From assembly GCA_026770575.1 (NCBI GenBank), contig MU657169.1, positions 226,657 to 289,425 of the forward strand: 62,769 nt of DNA. Direction: 5' to 3'. The position numbers and the translations under genes are program-made. Source of the stretch: Pelagophyceae sp. CCMP2097 (lineage: Eukaryota; Sar; Pelagophyceae). Below the pieces are notes generated by a model, which saw only the letters and a program-made list of their open reading frames with translations, was not told the DNA's origin and searched no databases. Every line of letters starts with the position of its first letter. The first letter of the stretch is position 1. Below are positions 27,501-36,602 of this stretch, piece after piece.

Positions 27501-28413
27501 GTCCAAGTGCGTCCCGTCGGAGAGCGGGAGCATGGTCAAGGGGTCGACGGCAGCGTTCAACGCGTCTAACCTCATTGCAGGGACATCTCCATCGAACTGG
27601 TCGGCGTACGTCGCCCGCTCAAAGGTCACGATGATCTCGTTGCCATTCGTGGTGCACGCTCGCCGGCCGCCCGAGTACTCTCGGTCGTCTTCGTAGCCGT
27701 AGTAAATAGTCACGTTCTCCACCCCTTTGATTGTTTCAAGATAATACTTCAACTGCTCTTGATCCGAACGGACGTCGATGTTGCGCACGACGCCGGCGTC
27801 GTTGACAAGGTCGTCGTAGAGCGTAATCGCGAAAGAGCCGAGGTCCGCTTTACACGTAAACGACTGCTCTTCCTTCACGGCGCAGCCGTCGTCGTTACAG
27901 CCCGAGGCGAGCACCAGGGCCAGCGCCGAAGAATCGCCGACGACGACGACTGGGGACGTGAACTCGACGTAGACGCTGAGCTCTTGGCCCGCGTTGAGCA
28001 CGGCCGTCCGCGGCTCGGCCCAGAGCTTTGTAATCTTCGGCGACCCGTCGCCGTCGATAACCACCGCAGGCGGATCCACGCGGATGGGCAGCTGCACAAA
28101 GTCGCCGTCGGGGATGCGCAGCGACGCGCGCAGCCTACGAGCGTCGGGTCCCTTTGCCGGCCGCGGCGGCGACGACGACGACGACGAACGACACACGACC
28201 GACATACTCCCGGGCCCACGCCGTTGGAGGGCGGATCCGGTCCGAGGTATCCGTCCAGGGCGGCCGATTGGGCCGGAACTTCGGCGCTGGGTGGCACTCG
28301 ATGGCCTGCGGCTCGTCCTTGGACCCCGCGACCTCGACGTTGGAGGCGCGGCCCACCGGCGTGTTCTGCGCCGCTGCGCGGGCCAAGAGGCCCAGCAGGA
28401 GGCTCAGCAGCAT
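505..28413 (-). CDS. Giant secreted multi-module protein (about 9,150 aa) with beta-sandwich repeats, YHYH, F5/8C-like and P-like domains
   Basis: The start at 28413 gives a clear signal peptide (MLLSLLLGLLARAAAQ). Exons: 28413-28208, 28134-25170, 25000-19010, 18884 to about 17553, and about 17489-505. The first and third introns (28207-28135, 19009-18885) agree in donor, acceptor and phase; 25169-25001 is a good candidate; the last junction is unresolved. The product is a tandem of two module types. Type A has a VxFxxPVxV strand, LLLN, then YxxGxGTxxLxFxYxVxxGD; I count at least 18. Type B has a GDxVxxxLPGF core and GLxxPxxG; about 15. Near the C-terminus come a YHYH domain, a P-like domain split by an F5/8C-like domain, a cadherin/Big_9-like segment and a Cys-rich tail. 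No C-terminal membrane helix is visible, so it is probably secreted or wall-bound. Adhesion or matrix assembly is inferred. Confidence 0.8.
1030..1480 (-). other. Cadherin/Big_9-like segment and Cys-rich C-terminus
   Basis: TSLPKYGTLHA followed about 100 residues later by VVYYHPLKGYAGPDSFEFEV is the signature of cadherin-like Big_9/CSPG-type repeats (LPxxGxL ... YxPxxgfxGxDsF). Between them is an extra insertion. After it the protein ends with a cysteine-rich tail (about 1000-505) with paired CxC and C-x-x-C spacing and no obvious membrane anchor. Confidence 0.55.
1490..3150 (-). other. P-like (proprotein convertase P) domain split by an insertion
   Basis: The first half (about 3150-2900) reads VEVVLRGLAHPYSSDLSVKL, the strand pattern of P domains (HtyxxDLxxxL). 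The second half (about 1770-1490) reads DTLIDGTWTLEVRDL and GPGQLADWILLI, matching the usual GxWxLxVxD...GxLxxWxL ending. In ordinary P domains these halves are under 100 residues apart; here about 400 residues, including the F5/8C-like domain, lie between. No protease domain is present. Confidence 0.55.
2430..2800 (-). other. F5/8C- or fucolectin-like carbohydrate-binding domain
   Basis: The residues NLAPLGVATQSSTAYNGVA, then RAVDGDTDPFYTHGS and WWGLRF, match the opening of F5/8 type C and fucolectin (FTP) domains, where the bound protein region reads N-x-A-x-x-K-x-A-x-Q-S-S followed by A-x-D-G. These folds usually bind cell-surface glycans or lipids. The domain lies between the two halves of a P-like domain in the same protein. 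Confidence 0.65.
5370..6110 (-). other. YHYH domain, nested inside a type A repeat
   Basis: Within the giant secreted protein this part shows the YHYH-family layout: an N-terminal NHCPNHAW segment, then ASYHCHTPPSCLL where the family usually has YHYH, then HSPQIGWAADGFPVYGP, then FLYRYYVTGPYH. One histidine-tyrosine pair reads YHCH instead of YHYH. The domain sits between the first strand of a type A module (FDRPVHVF, near 6690) and that module's later strands (YAGGSGSKHLVFAYGV, near 5000), so it appears to be an insertion of about 430 residues rather than a separate link in the chain. Family function is poorly known. Confidence 0.75.
17490..17552 (-). other. Probable intron 4 of the giant secreted-protein gene, boundaries uncertain
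   Basis: On the minus strand there is an in-frame stop at 17534-17532, then a pyrimidine-rich run ending in tttgctag at about 17493. This looks like an intron, and the downstream frame is open well upstream of the ATG at 17361. The obvious donor (gtgggc at 17552, phase 0) does not match the phase of the tag acceptor (phase 2). Either another donor or acceptor is used, or a new gene begins at 17361; the second is less likely because that start has no signal peptide. Confidence 0.45.
18885..19009 (-). other. Intron 3 of the giant secreted-protein gene
   Basis: The donor is gtcagg and the acceptor is ataatag, both phase 0. Splicing rebuilds a complete type A module: FTARFR joins VRPPMGTACLDYAG, matching the usual FxYxVRxGDxxxxLDYxG pattern of the sibling modules. 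The 125-base interval is visibly richer in A and T than its flanks. Confidence 0.8.
28135..28207 (-). other. Intron 1 of the giant secreted-protein gene
   Basis: The donor is gtatgt and the acceptor is cgtag. Both are in phase 2, so removing 73 bases joins the signal-peptide exon to the long downstream frame. Reading straight through would need a frame change inside a tcg-repeat tract. Confidence 0.75.
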
Positions 28414-28941
28414 GCTCGTCGCCGCGCGCAGCGCATTTCAAAACCAGAGACCCAAGCTTTGTGAGCTTTTTTTGCCAGTAATCGCTAAAATGGACAGGCG
28501 GCGCTAAAATGGGCCGCGCCGCGCCGCGCCCCGTGGTCGCAGGTCGCGGTCTGAGGACGACCCGGCATGGCCTGTGGACGGCCCGGGCATGTCTTTGGGA
28601 TGGAACTGAATCGATGCGGACATCCCTCTCTCCATTTCCAGAAAAGTTGCGGGCGGCCTCGGCCGGGCCGCGCGGGCCCGCCCCAGCGGACTTGGCGTTT
28701 CTTCTGAGCCGCGCTACGGGAGCGCTTCAGTCAGTCAGTCAGTGATTACCCTTTCATAGAATTTGAAGCTGGGCTGCACGCGATTGACGCCCTTTTCATT
28801 GAACGCGATGGACCGGTGTGACGCGAAGAGTCCGGGGCGGTGGTGGGTCGGCCGGAATGTTTTGGTGTTGTTGATTGTGTCAACGCGCGTCAAGTCTTTC
28901 CGATATTTCGGCGACGCTGCGGTCCATATTTGGGCCGCGGC
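28414..28941. promoter_or_regulatory. Divergent intergenic region
   Basis: This 528-base interval separates the start of the giant minus-strand gene from the start of the plus-strand oxygenase gene, so it should hold both promoters and 5' leaders. It contains a run of gccgc repeats near 28505-28535, and cagt repeats at 28728-28743. I see no confident TATA box and no coding frame with a convincing composition. Confidence 0.5.
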
Positions 28942-31190
28942 ATGAGGTGGCTATTGGCGTTCGCCGCGCTGCGGCCCGTGGGGGCGCGCGACGGCCCCCT
29001 CGATCCGTTTTACAGCATTTGCGAGGCCCGCGTCCGTCTCCACCGCGGCGCGCCCTGGAGCGAAGGCCTCGGCACGGCGCGCGACTACCTCGAGGTGCGA
29101 AGCGACGCCTGCGCCGCGAAGCGCCGCCGGGGCCACTGCGGGGTGTTTGCAGCGGCTCGGGTGGACTGCCACGCTCGCGACTAAAACGCAGGCCCACAAC
29201 GCGTCGTTCGAGTCTGTTCGGTTTGCGCTGCCCGAGGCGGCGGAGGCGGCTTATAAGCAGGGGATGCGGCTGGCGCTGCCGAGCCAGTCGCACTCTTGGC
29301 CGGCTACGTTGGACGTGCGAGGCAACTTTTTCCTTACGGCTCCATTTAAGCTAGACCACGACGCGGAACAGGTGCGAGGATGCAGGACCGCGAGGATGCC
29401 CAGTCATCTTCCGCGCACGACGCAGGTGCGGCACCTCATCCTCAATGGCAAGCTCCCTCACGACTTTGCCATGCTCGCGGACCTGTGCGTCCCGTGCCCG
29501 GCCCCGCCGCAAAGCGGCCCCGCGACGGCCCGCGGTACCGCAAAGGCGTAGGTACGACGCGCTCTCGCGCAACGTGGCGTGCGCCGCCTCTCCCACGGGG
29601 CTGCCGTGAGCGCGAATCGTAGGCTGCAGCAGCGAAACGCGCATTACCACGAGATGTACCTCTTGGCATTGGACGACTTTTCGGGCATGTACGCCATGCA
29701 CAACGCCTTGCTCTACCGGCCGCCGCGCGAGGCGCTCGGAGAAGACGAATCGGCGCTGTCCGACTCGTTTCTTGGTCGAGCTTCTGCCATCGACGCCATG
29801 TACGCCGGCGAGTTCGATTCCGGCGGGTCGCCGGCGTTCTTCGTCGACGACGTCCTCTCGCCGGCGGCGCTGGAAGGGTTGTACGACTGGTGTACGGATG
29901 CTTCTGTATGGTTCGATGTGAAACTTGGTTACCTCGGGGCCTACCTTGACGACGGCTTCACTCCACCCTGGCTCTTCCGACTCGTCGAAGACCTCCGCAC
30001 CGCCCTCCCGAACGCAGTCGGCGACAAGGTCCTGGGTGCGCCTCCCTCGGCAAGGACCTTACGGGAGAGACCGCTTGCCGTTGACCAAGGTTAACCCCAT
30101 GGACCCGTACGGTGAACCGAATAGCTACGGCCTGGGCGTACAAGTACGACTCTCGGAACGCCGACGGCGCCGACGACGGGCCTCAGGGCGAAGGTGGGAT
30201 TCGGGTCCACGCGGACCCGGCTGAGGTCAATATAAACCTCTGGCTCACACCCGACGAGGCCAACATCGGCGGAAACGAATACCCCGGCGGACTTACCGTG
30301 CACGGGCCAGCGTCGTCTCAGACGGAGCGCCGGGGGACGTTTCAAGGCCCGGAGCATGGCATGTTCCCAGATGTTCCCAGACGCAGAACGTTCCCAGACT
30401 CCGAATTGTAGGCACCGCACCTTTCGCGGCGAATACGGTAGACAACGCACCTGGAGCGGCATCCAGCACGTCTCCACCATCGAGGAACACCTCAAACAGG
30501 CCCAGGCCGACGGCGCGCCCCCGCCTCTTAAGGTGAGTCGCCGTCTGCGGGAGGGGCGTCGTGAGGCCAGAGGCCCGGCGCCAGGTGCCGTACAAGCGAA
30601 ATCGGGCCGTCATCTTCGACTCTTCCATGCTCCACGAGTCGGCTCCCTTCCGATTCCGGCGCGGCTTCAAGAACCACCGCATCAATCTTACTCTTCTCTT
30701 TGGGCACCAAAAGCCCATCGATGACGCGGGGGCCGAGGCACCGCAGCCGCCCGCCGAGTCGCCCGTCGCCGGTGAGCCGCCTGAGGCGTCGCTCGTCTGC
30801 CTCCCGACGGGCTATTGCAGCCGTCTGCGCCTGTCCGCGGCCGCGCGGGCCCTCGTCGTGCACCGCATCGACGACATCGTCTTCTGCGCCACGGAGCGGA
30901 CGGAGACGCCGGACTCGCGCCGGGCGCCGTCGCTCCAAGGGGAGGCGGACCGCGTTTTGGCGCTGTGCAGCGCCATCTCTTTGAGGATCGATGGCGACGT
31001 CCCCGCCGCGATGGCCCTCCTCGCCGACGCCGCCTCGGCAAAGGTCGGATTCGAGGTCGTCGGGTCTAGACTCGAGTGGGAGGTCTCGGCGACGCTCGCA
31101 AGCATAGTCCAAGAAGTAAAGTCGACGGAACACATGCCCTACGCCTACGCCTGGCGAGTTGCCCGCGCCGCTGAAGAAAGACGCCGGTGA
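28942..31190 (+). CDS. 2-oxoglutarate/Fe(II) oxygenase-like protein (7 exons, 578 aa)
   Basis: The start is ATG at 28942, with a hydrophobic N-terminus (MRWLLAFAALRPVGA), so secretory entry is likely. Exons: 28942-29142, 29192-29371, 29426-29484, 29623-30035, 30125-30311, 30442-30532, 30585-31190; the sum is a whole number of codons and every junction is in phase, though 30312-30441 is the least sure. The product has the iron-binding HxD (VHADPAEVNINLWLTPDEAN, about 30208), the distal histidine in SSMLHES (30632) and the 2OG-binding arginine in HRINLTLLFG (30678), preceded by GYLGAYLDDGF. Similar domains follow TPR-like helices in bacterial and algal proteins. Prolyl- or glycan-hydroxylation is possible; the substrate is unknown. 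It may be fused to the sulfotransferase that follows. Confidence 0.8.
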
Positions 31191-31227
31191 AGAGAGAGCG
31201 GAAAGACGCCGGTGAAGAGAGAGCGGC
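31177..31227 (+). repeat. 25-bp tandem duplication over the oxygenase stop codon
   Basis: The word aaagacgccggtgaagagag and its extension (25 bases) occurs twice back to back, so the oxygenase stop codon and the candidate splice donor gtgaag are both duplicated. Confidence 0.85.
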
Positions 31228-31299
31228 CCTTGCGAGGGCCTCCGTCGGCGAAGATCGAGGGGCATTTTCGCAGTCGCGAGAAGGTACGGCTCGTCCTAG
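31187..31299 (+). other. Candidate intron fusing oxygenase and sulfotransferase exons
   Basis: The donor gtgaag at 31187 lies just before the oxygenase stop codon (cg|g tga), and the acceptor cctag ends at 31299. Both are phase 2, so splicing replaces the stop with an arginine codon and enters the sulfotransferase frame at SRHSYYVADPRV. If it is unspliced, translation ends at 31190. It could therefore also act as a switch between two products. Confidence 0.45.
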
Positions 31300-32367
31300 G
31301 AGCCGTCACTCGTACTACGTCGCCGACCCGCGCGTCTGCCAACTCGTCCTGCCCGAGCTTTCAAGATGGCGAAACGCCGAGGCGCCGTCATTGCTCGTCC
31401 ACGTCCCGCGCACATCCGGGACGCAGCTGCGAATCTTGTACTCTGTGCTGCTGGCGGCAGAACTCTCCGAGTCGAGGCACTTCTTTTCAAGCCAGCTCCG
31501 CGCCTGCGACGCAGAAGCCTTTGACTCTATACCGACTTTAGCGTTCGTGCGGTCGCCCTGGTCTCGGGCGGTGTCGGCGTTTGATCACTTGCGCTTTGGA
31601 GCGGTGGACTCGCCGCACGACTCCGATGGTCCCGACTACTATGGTACCTGGCTCCTCACTTTCACAGACTTCGCAGACTTCGCAGAGTCCGGCGGCCTCG
31701 CCTACGCGGCGACGTTCCAGCCGCACTTCCTGCCGGCGTTGGATTTTCTGATCGACTTCGAGACGGGAGACCGGCTCGTGACCGACATTTTCCGATACGA
31801 GGACCTCTATTTGAACGCGTCTGCGGCAGAGGCCATGTTGCGCATGGTCTCCGCGACGCGCCTCTCACAACACGCGGCGGGCGACTGGCCGAAATTGAGA
31901 AACGACTCTCCGGCAGTGGACGCCCAGAGGTTCGCAGCTGCGCCCGTCGAAAACCTCTTCGAATCAGGGAGACACCACCGTGGCTGTCGAAAGACGGGTG
32001 GATCCTCCTCGACGCTTGACGTCGGGCATACCGGCGCCTTAGGCTCGTTTCCCACTGCAGACGCTACACGGCCGCCGCAGCGGAGGAAGTCGGGCGCGTC
32101 TACGAGATGGACGCCAAAGCCTTTGGCTACGAAGCCGGCTGCCGCGCCGACCAGCTCCTGCCGCCGACGCACGCCCCGCGCCAAGGCGCCGCGCCGCCCG
32201 CCGCGCCGGCCGACAAGCGCGTTGCCGCCGCGCGCGGAATCGCTGTCCAACACTTCCAGCGCGCGCGGCAACGGCCGGCCGCCGGCGTCGCCGTCTCGCT
32301 GGGGGGCGACGAAGCCGGTCGGCAAGATTTTGCGCTCGCGCCGGACGCACCCTCTCAAGTGCTCTAA
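31187..32367 (+). CDS. Sulfotransferase (Sulfotransfer_2-like), perhaps the C-terminal domain of the preceding gene
   Basis: The frame holds both PAPS-binding motifs: the 5'-phosphosulfate loop in LLVHVPRTSGTQLR (about 31396) and the 3'-phosphate motif in AFVRSPWSRAVSAF (about 31543). It then has QPHFL and DIFRYEDL, as in Golgi carbohydrate sulfotransferases. An intron at 31930-32060 (donor ag|gttcgc, acceptor gcag|a, phase 2) leads to RRYTAAAAEEVGRVYE and KAFGYEAG, the usual family ending, and a stop at 32367. There is no ATG upstream of the conserved region. A phase-2 intron (31187-31299) would join it directly to the oxygenase gene, giving an 889-residue protein. Sulfate transfer to a secreted glycan or protein is the likely role. 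No membrane anchor of its own is seen. Confidence 0.75.
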
Positions 32368-32803
32368 CGCTCCTTTCGCGGGATCTAACGCTCCTTTCGC
32401 AGGGTCGGACGCTCGAGTGAGTGCTCGACGGGTAACGCCAGGAAGACGTGTCGACAGCACCCGTCTCTCAAAGGCGGCGATGCGTCCGGGGCTCTCCAGA
32501 GTGGGCACAAGACACAGACCGCCCGGATTGCGTCCGCGTGAATCGTTCTGGTCGTAAAAAACACTGAAGGCAAGACGATTTTTTTTGGGGCGCTCCGGCG
32601 CTGATGGACGAGGTTCGGCCCATGAAACGAGCGTTTGGCTCCACAAGGAATGATTCCTAGCGCGCTTGGGCGCCCATTAATCGGGCGCGGCCGTGCATGG
32701 ACCGTAATTGATATAAGATGCGCTCAATATCATTATACTGCAGCAAACAGCAGCGTCAAACTTCGGCGATCACTTGAATTGCATTCTTAAGCCATAAACC
32801 CTC
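32368..32803. other. Intergenic region between sulfotransferase and tRNA
   Basis: No gene is seen. Near the left edge is a two-copy direct repeat (tctaacgctcctttcgc at about 32364 and 32383) and around 32645-32780 the composition turns AT-rich (attgatataagatgcgctc). The latter is immediately upstream of the tRNA and may include its upstream control region. Confidence 0.5.
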
Positions 32804-32876
32804 GCTAGCGTGGCCTAATGGACAAGGCGCATGACTTCGAATCATGAGATTCCGGGTTCGAGTCCCGGCGTTGGTT
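32804..32876 (+). tRNA. tRNA-Arg, anticodon UCG
   Basis: A full cloverleaf folds by hand: acceptor strand gctagcg with cgttggt (three G-U pairs), D arm gcc/ggc, anticodon stem catga/tcatg with loop cttcgaa (anticodon tcg, reads CGA), and T arm ccggg/cccgg with loop ttcgagt. The internal promoter boxes are intact: A box tggcctaatgg and B box ggttcgagtcc. A run of T follows at once (32877-32890), fitting a polymerase III terminator. There is no intron and no encoded CCA, as expected for a eukaryotic nuclear gene. The acceptor stem is weak for a tRNA but all other parts are standard. Confidence 0.93.
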
Positions 32877-33312
32877 TATTTTTTTTTTGTGCGCAACGCG
32901 CAGCCTTTTTTTTGCCCGCGCGCGCAGACGTGCTTTGAACTCTTCGTCCGAGTTTACGACGCGCACGCCCGCACGAACGCGGCAGGCGCATCTTCGTCGA
33001 AGAGGATTAAACTTCCTATACTTTGAGGGCCGAAGCGCAGGCCTCGGCAAATGCGGCGGCTGCAGACGGTTCCTCCGAGTCTGACGCGCCGCATCCGCGA
33101 AGCAGCGGCGTCGCACGAGGCGACGCCTCGAGAGTGGCGTCAACGTACTCGTTCGAAAGAGAAGAACTTGCTCGTTAATATGGACAGGTCCCTCGGTGCG
33201 CGCGGCTCGCGGCCGGCGCCTTTGGGAGTATAAACATGCGAGGGTTGCGCGGACGATCCACTTGGATCCACAGGTCTTGCGCGCAAGGCGCCGCGCGGGA
33301 GGGCGGGCCGTA
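32877..33312. other. Intergenic region after the tRNA
   Basis: This interval begins with the T-run that probably ends the tRNA transcript. The remainder (to the stop codon of the GAF gene on the minus strand) holds several short open frames on the plus strand with no recognisable features. I see nothing I can support as a gene. Confidence 0.5.
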
Positions 33313-36300
33313 TCACAGGAGGACGTTATCGACGTCGGCGTCGTTGGCGTCGTCGAAGGACAGGTCCACGCAGACGGCCGCGGGCGGGCTCAAATCGATG
33401 CTGCGCGTCCGAAGCCTCGGGATCGGGAACGAGCGCGCGCTCGGCGGCGGCCCCGCGGCCGGGCCCGGCGGCTTCGCCACGAGCGCGGCCGACGCATGCG
33501 CCGCCGCGAGCGGCCGCGGCGACGGCTGCAGGGCCGCCGCGAGCGTCCTCGGCGGCGACGACGCCTGCGCGCCGCCGATGCGCACCGTCGACCCATCCGC
33601 CGAGCCGCGGGCGCCCTTGCCGCCGCGGCGCGCGAGCGCGGTCGATGTCGCGGTCCTACGAGGGCGCGGTCGAGGCCCGTGCGGACCTCCGCGCGCACGC
33701 GAGCGCAAGGCGACGTGGACAGAAAGACTCACTGGCGCGCGGCGTGGGTGAGCCGAGGTGTCGCGAGGGGGTCCGCCGCTTCTGCGCATTGGCCGCAGGG
33801 CATGGGTGCCACCGGCGCCGCGGGGCCGTCTCCGCATGGGTGCCATCCGTTTCCGCCGCCGCCGACGTGGCGCGAGACGCGCGGCATGCAGCAGCCCTGG
33901 TGGTCGCGGAGCCAGGCGACGGTATCGTCGTCGAACTCGCGCCGGTCGCGCGCCGGCTGCGCGAGCTTGAAGAGCGCGGCCACCGGATCCTGCACGCCGC
34001 CAAGCCCTGACCGCGCAGGCGATGCGACGGCCGCCGCCTCGGAATTCGGCCGCGGCCCGTACGTGCATTCGACGCGCGCGCGGCCCCGGACGCGCGACGC
34101 CGCGGGCGCGCGCGCCCGGGACGACTTTGGCGCCGCCGGGCCGAGCATGACCGAAGATATGTAAAGTTCACTCGCAGAGTCAGCGTGGGCCGGGCCGAGG
34201 TGCGCCACGTCAAAGGTTGCATCGGACGCCGAGTCGCCGTCCGAGTCGCCGTCTGGGGGGGCGCCCGAGGACGCCGACTCGCCGCCCGAGGCGCCATCGA
34301 CGACTTCATCGTCGAGCGCGGCGGTCGGCGGCGCCGCGTGCGGCTCGGTGACGTACGGCTTGCTGTCGGTGATGGACGGCATGGACGGTGCCGCGCCAGC
34401 GTCGGGTTTCGGCGCGCGCGCGTCGCTGTCCCACGTCGGCCACGGCCCACACACAGAAAACTTGTCGCCGACAAACTTGGTGGGCACAACGCCGCCGTTG
34501 GCGCGCAGTATGCGGCGGTAGCGCAGGATGGACATGTGCGGCGGCCTGTCCCCACACGGCGCCGCGTCGATGAACGGCGCGTCTGTAAATGGCGCCGCGT
34601 CCGTGCGCGGGCCCGCATCAGAGACGGTGCGCGGCCGCGGATCGGTGTGCGACCCGGACGGCAACGTGGGCCGCCGCGCTTTCGCATCAAACGCGCCGCG
34701 CCCCCGAGTGGCCGCGGCGCCATCGACCACGCCGGCGCCGAAGAGGCCGTCGGGCGCGTCGCTCGCGCCGGTGCCGAANNNNNNNNNNNNNNNNNNNNNN
34801 NNNNNNNNNNNNNNNNNNNNNNNNNNNNNNNNNNNNNNNNNNNNNNNNNNNNNNNNNNNNNNNNNNNNNNNNNNNNNNNNNNNNNNNNNNNNNNNNNNNN
34901 NNNNNNNNNNNNNNNNNNNNNNNNNNNNNNNNNNNNNNNNNNNNNNNNNNNNNNNNNNNNNNNNNNNNNNNNNNNNNNNNNNNNNNNNNNNNNNNNNNNN
35001 NNNNNNNNNNNNNNNNNNNNNNNNNNNNNNNNNNNNNNNNNNNNNNNNNNNNNNNNNNNNNNNNNNNNNNNNNNNNNNNNNNNNNNNNNNNNNNNNNNNN
35101 NNNNNNNNNNNNNNNNNNNNNNNNNNNNNNNNNNNNNNNNNNNNNNNNNNNNNNNNNNNNNNNNNNNNNNNNNNNNNNNNNNNNNNNNNNNNNNNNNNNN
35201 NNNNNNNNGCGGCCGACCGCACGCGACCGACGTCACTCGCGCCGGCGCCGAAGAGGCCGTCGGGCGCGTCGCTCGCGCCGGTGCCGAAGAGGCCGCTGGA
35301 CATCAGGCCGCTCTTCTCGAGTCTCTGGAGGTCTGCGGCCGACCGCACGCGACCGCGGTGCAGCCGCGGCGCGTCCGCGGCCGGCGGCGTCGCAAAATGA
35401 GGCGACTCCGGCTCGTCTGCGTCGGCTGATCGGTCGGCACGGACGTCGGCCTGGCGGTCGGCTGATTTGTCGGCGCGGCCGTCGTCGGGTCGGTCGTTTT
35501 GTCGGTCGTTTTGTCGGTCGGGGCGGTTTTCGGAGTGTTTTTCGGGCGTCGGTTGGGCGTTGAAGCAAAAGGCGTCGAAGTTGGACCGGAGCTCGCCAAG
35601 GAGGTCGAGGCCGGCAATGCTGGACCGGAGCGAGTCTTGATGCAATTCACAAAAGGACCTCACGCGGACGCGCGCCGGCGACAACGCGGGCGAAATGGCC
35701 GCCAAGCGCGCGGGGCCGAGGACGGACGCTGCGGCGGCGGCGAAGCGCCGCATGGCCGTTTCGTCTCTTACGTCGAACGCTTTTACGCAAAAAGTCGCCT
35801 GCGCGTCAAACGGGTCGGGCCTTACGGCGTGGCCGCCGCAGCCTTCGTCGAGTTTGTTGAGGAGCTCCAAGACGCCAAAGACGGCCCCGAAGCTGTCGAG
35901 GAGCGGCAGGCCAAGAGCGGACGCCGTGTCGTAGCCTCTTAAGGCGTCGAACCGCCCATCAAACAGCGGCGAATCTGCAGTGTCGTCGACGCGCGCCGCT
36001 TGTCCCCCGGAAAGCGCGTGGCCCGCGACGCCCTCGCCGGGGAGCCATTGCGGCGGAGTGGAAGCGTAGCGCGCCGTGCGCTGCGGCGAGGGAGTGCTCG
36101 CCGCGCGCGCGACGAGGCCGCCGCCTTCGACGAGGTAAACAAAGGAGACGTCGCACTTCGCTTGAAGCCGCGCGCCGGAGCACACCGCGTCGAGCAAGGC
36201 CTGCAAGGTCGTAGGTATCTGCTTCAAGCGAAGCGCCTCGAGCGCACCGCCGAGGGCGCAATCGGCCGACGGGAACGCGTCTTCGACGGCCTCGAGCGAT

Positions 36301-36602
36301 TCAGTGACGTCGGCGTCGAGGCAGACGTCGCCACCCCTTCGAGCCGTGCCGCGGTTGCGCAGGCGCTGCCCCGCGCCGTTCCGGCGGCCAGAGTCCGGGT
36401 CGGCGCCACTGTTGCGGCGGCCAGAGTCTGGTTCACTGTTGCAGCGGCCAGAGTCCGGCTCGGTGAAATGCGCGTACCGCCGCTCTCGCGGCGCGGCGCC
36501 CGCGGCGTCGCCGGCATCGACGCCGGCCGTTGCGGGCAACCAGAGCCGCTCGGGCGCCCACTGCCGCTCGGGCCCCCACTGCCGCTCGGGCCCACGCATC
36601 AT
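33313..36602 (-). CDS. GAF-domain protein with tandem repeats, interrupted by an assembly gap
   Basis: I start at ATG 36602 because upstream codons become AT-rich and unlike coding sequence; an upstream exon is possible. The visible GAF domain (about residues 130-250) reads from LLDAVCSGARLQAKCDVSFVYLVEGG through WLPGEGVAGHAL to FGVLELLNK, the usual GAF strand pattern. GAF domains bind small molecules such as cyclic nucleotides or tetrapyrroles; no cysteine or ligand site can be assigned. Before it are short EPDSGR and GPERQW repeats; after it lie Asp/Arg-rich NDRQNDRPDD repeats and 42-residue repeats containing the gap. A single intron (33732-33656, donor gtgagt, acceptor cgtag, phase 2) joins the last exon, ending in DLSFDDANDADVDNVLL. 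No catalytic domain is seen, so it may be a regulatory or scaffold protein. Confidence 0.7.
34700..35345 (-). repeat. 126-bp (42-residue) tandem repeat around the gap
   Basis: The marker gcggccgaccgcacgcgacc recurs at 35209 and 35335, exactly 126 bases apart. The unit encodes GRVRSAADLQRLEKSGLM then SGLFGTGASDAPDGLFGAG; it also holds an internal 12-residue near-repeat (GLFGTGASDAPD / GLFGAGASDV). The shared word gtgccgaa at 34771 and 35281 is 510 bases apart, about four units (504), so the gap probably hides three or so copies. Confidence 0.85.
34779..35208. other. Assembly gap (430 N) inside a tandem repeat
   Basis: The unknown bases lie between copies of the same repeat, so the true length and copy number are not known. 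The reading frame of the GAF gene is kept across the gap at its given size. Confidence 0.98.

Noticed and set aside
29372..29425. Coding reading of an 18-residue in-frame stretch in the oxygenase gene
   Set aside because: It is open, but is bounded by cag|gtgcga and gcag|gtgcgg and its removal gives the continuous HDAEQVRHLILNGKLP pattern of the family, so I treat it as a 54-base intron.
31187..32557. Sulfotransferase frame read straight through to 32557
   Set aside because: After about 31930 the product turns into Ser/Pro/Arg-rich noise, while a spliced frame gives the usual family ending (VGRVYE, KAFGYEAG). I prefer the intron at 31930-32060.
33196..34164. Plus-strand frame of 322 residues opposite the GAF gene
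   Set aside because: Nearly all Arg, Ala and Gly; the minus-strand frame has a well-phased intron and a sensible ending, so this is a shadow.
34779..35208. Open frames running across the N run
   Set aside because: Any frame is open through unknown bases. Only the GAF frame is kept, because the same repeat is read in the same phase on both sides.
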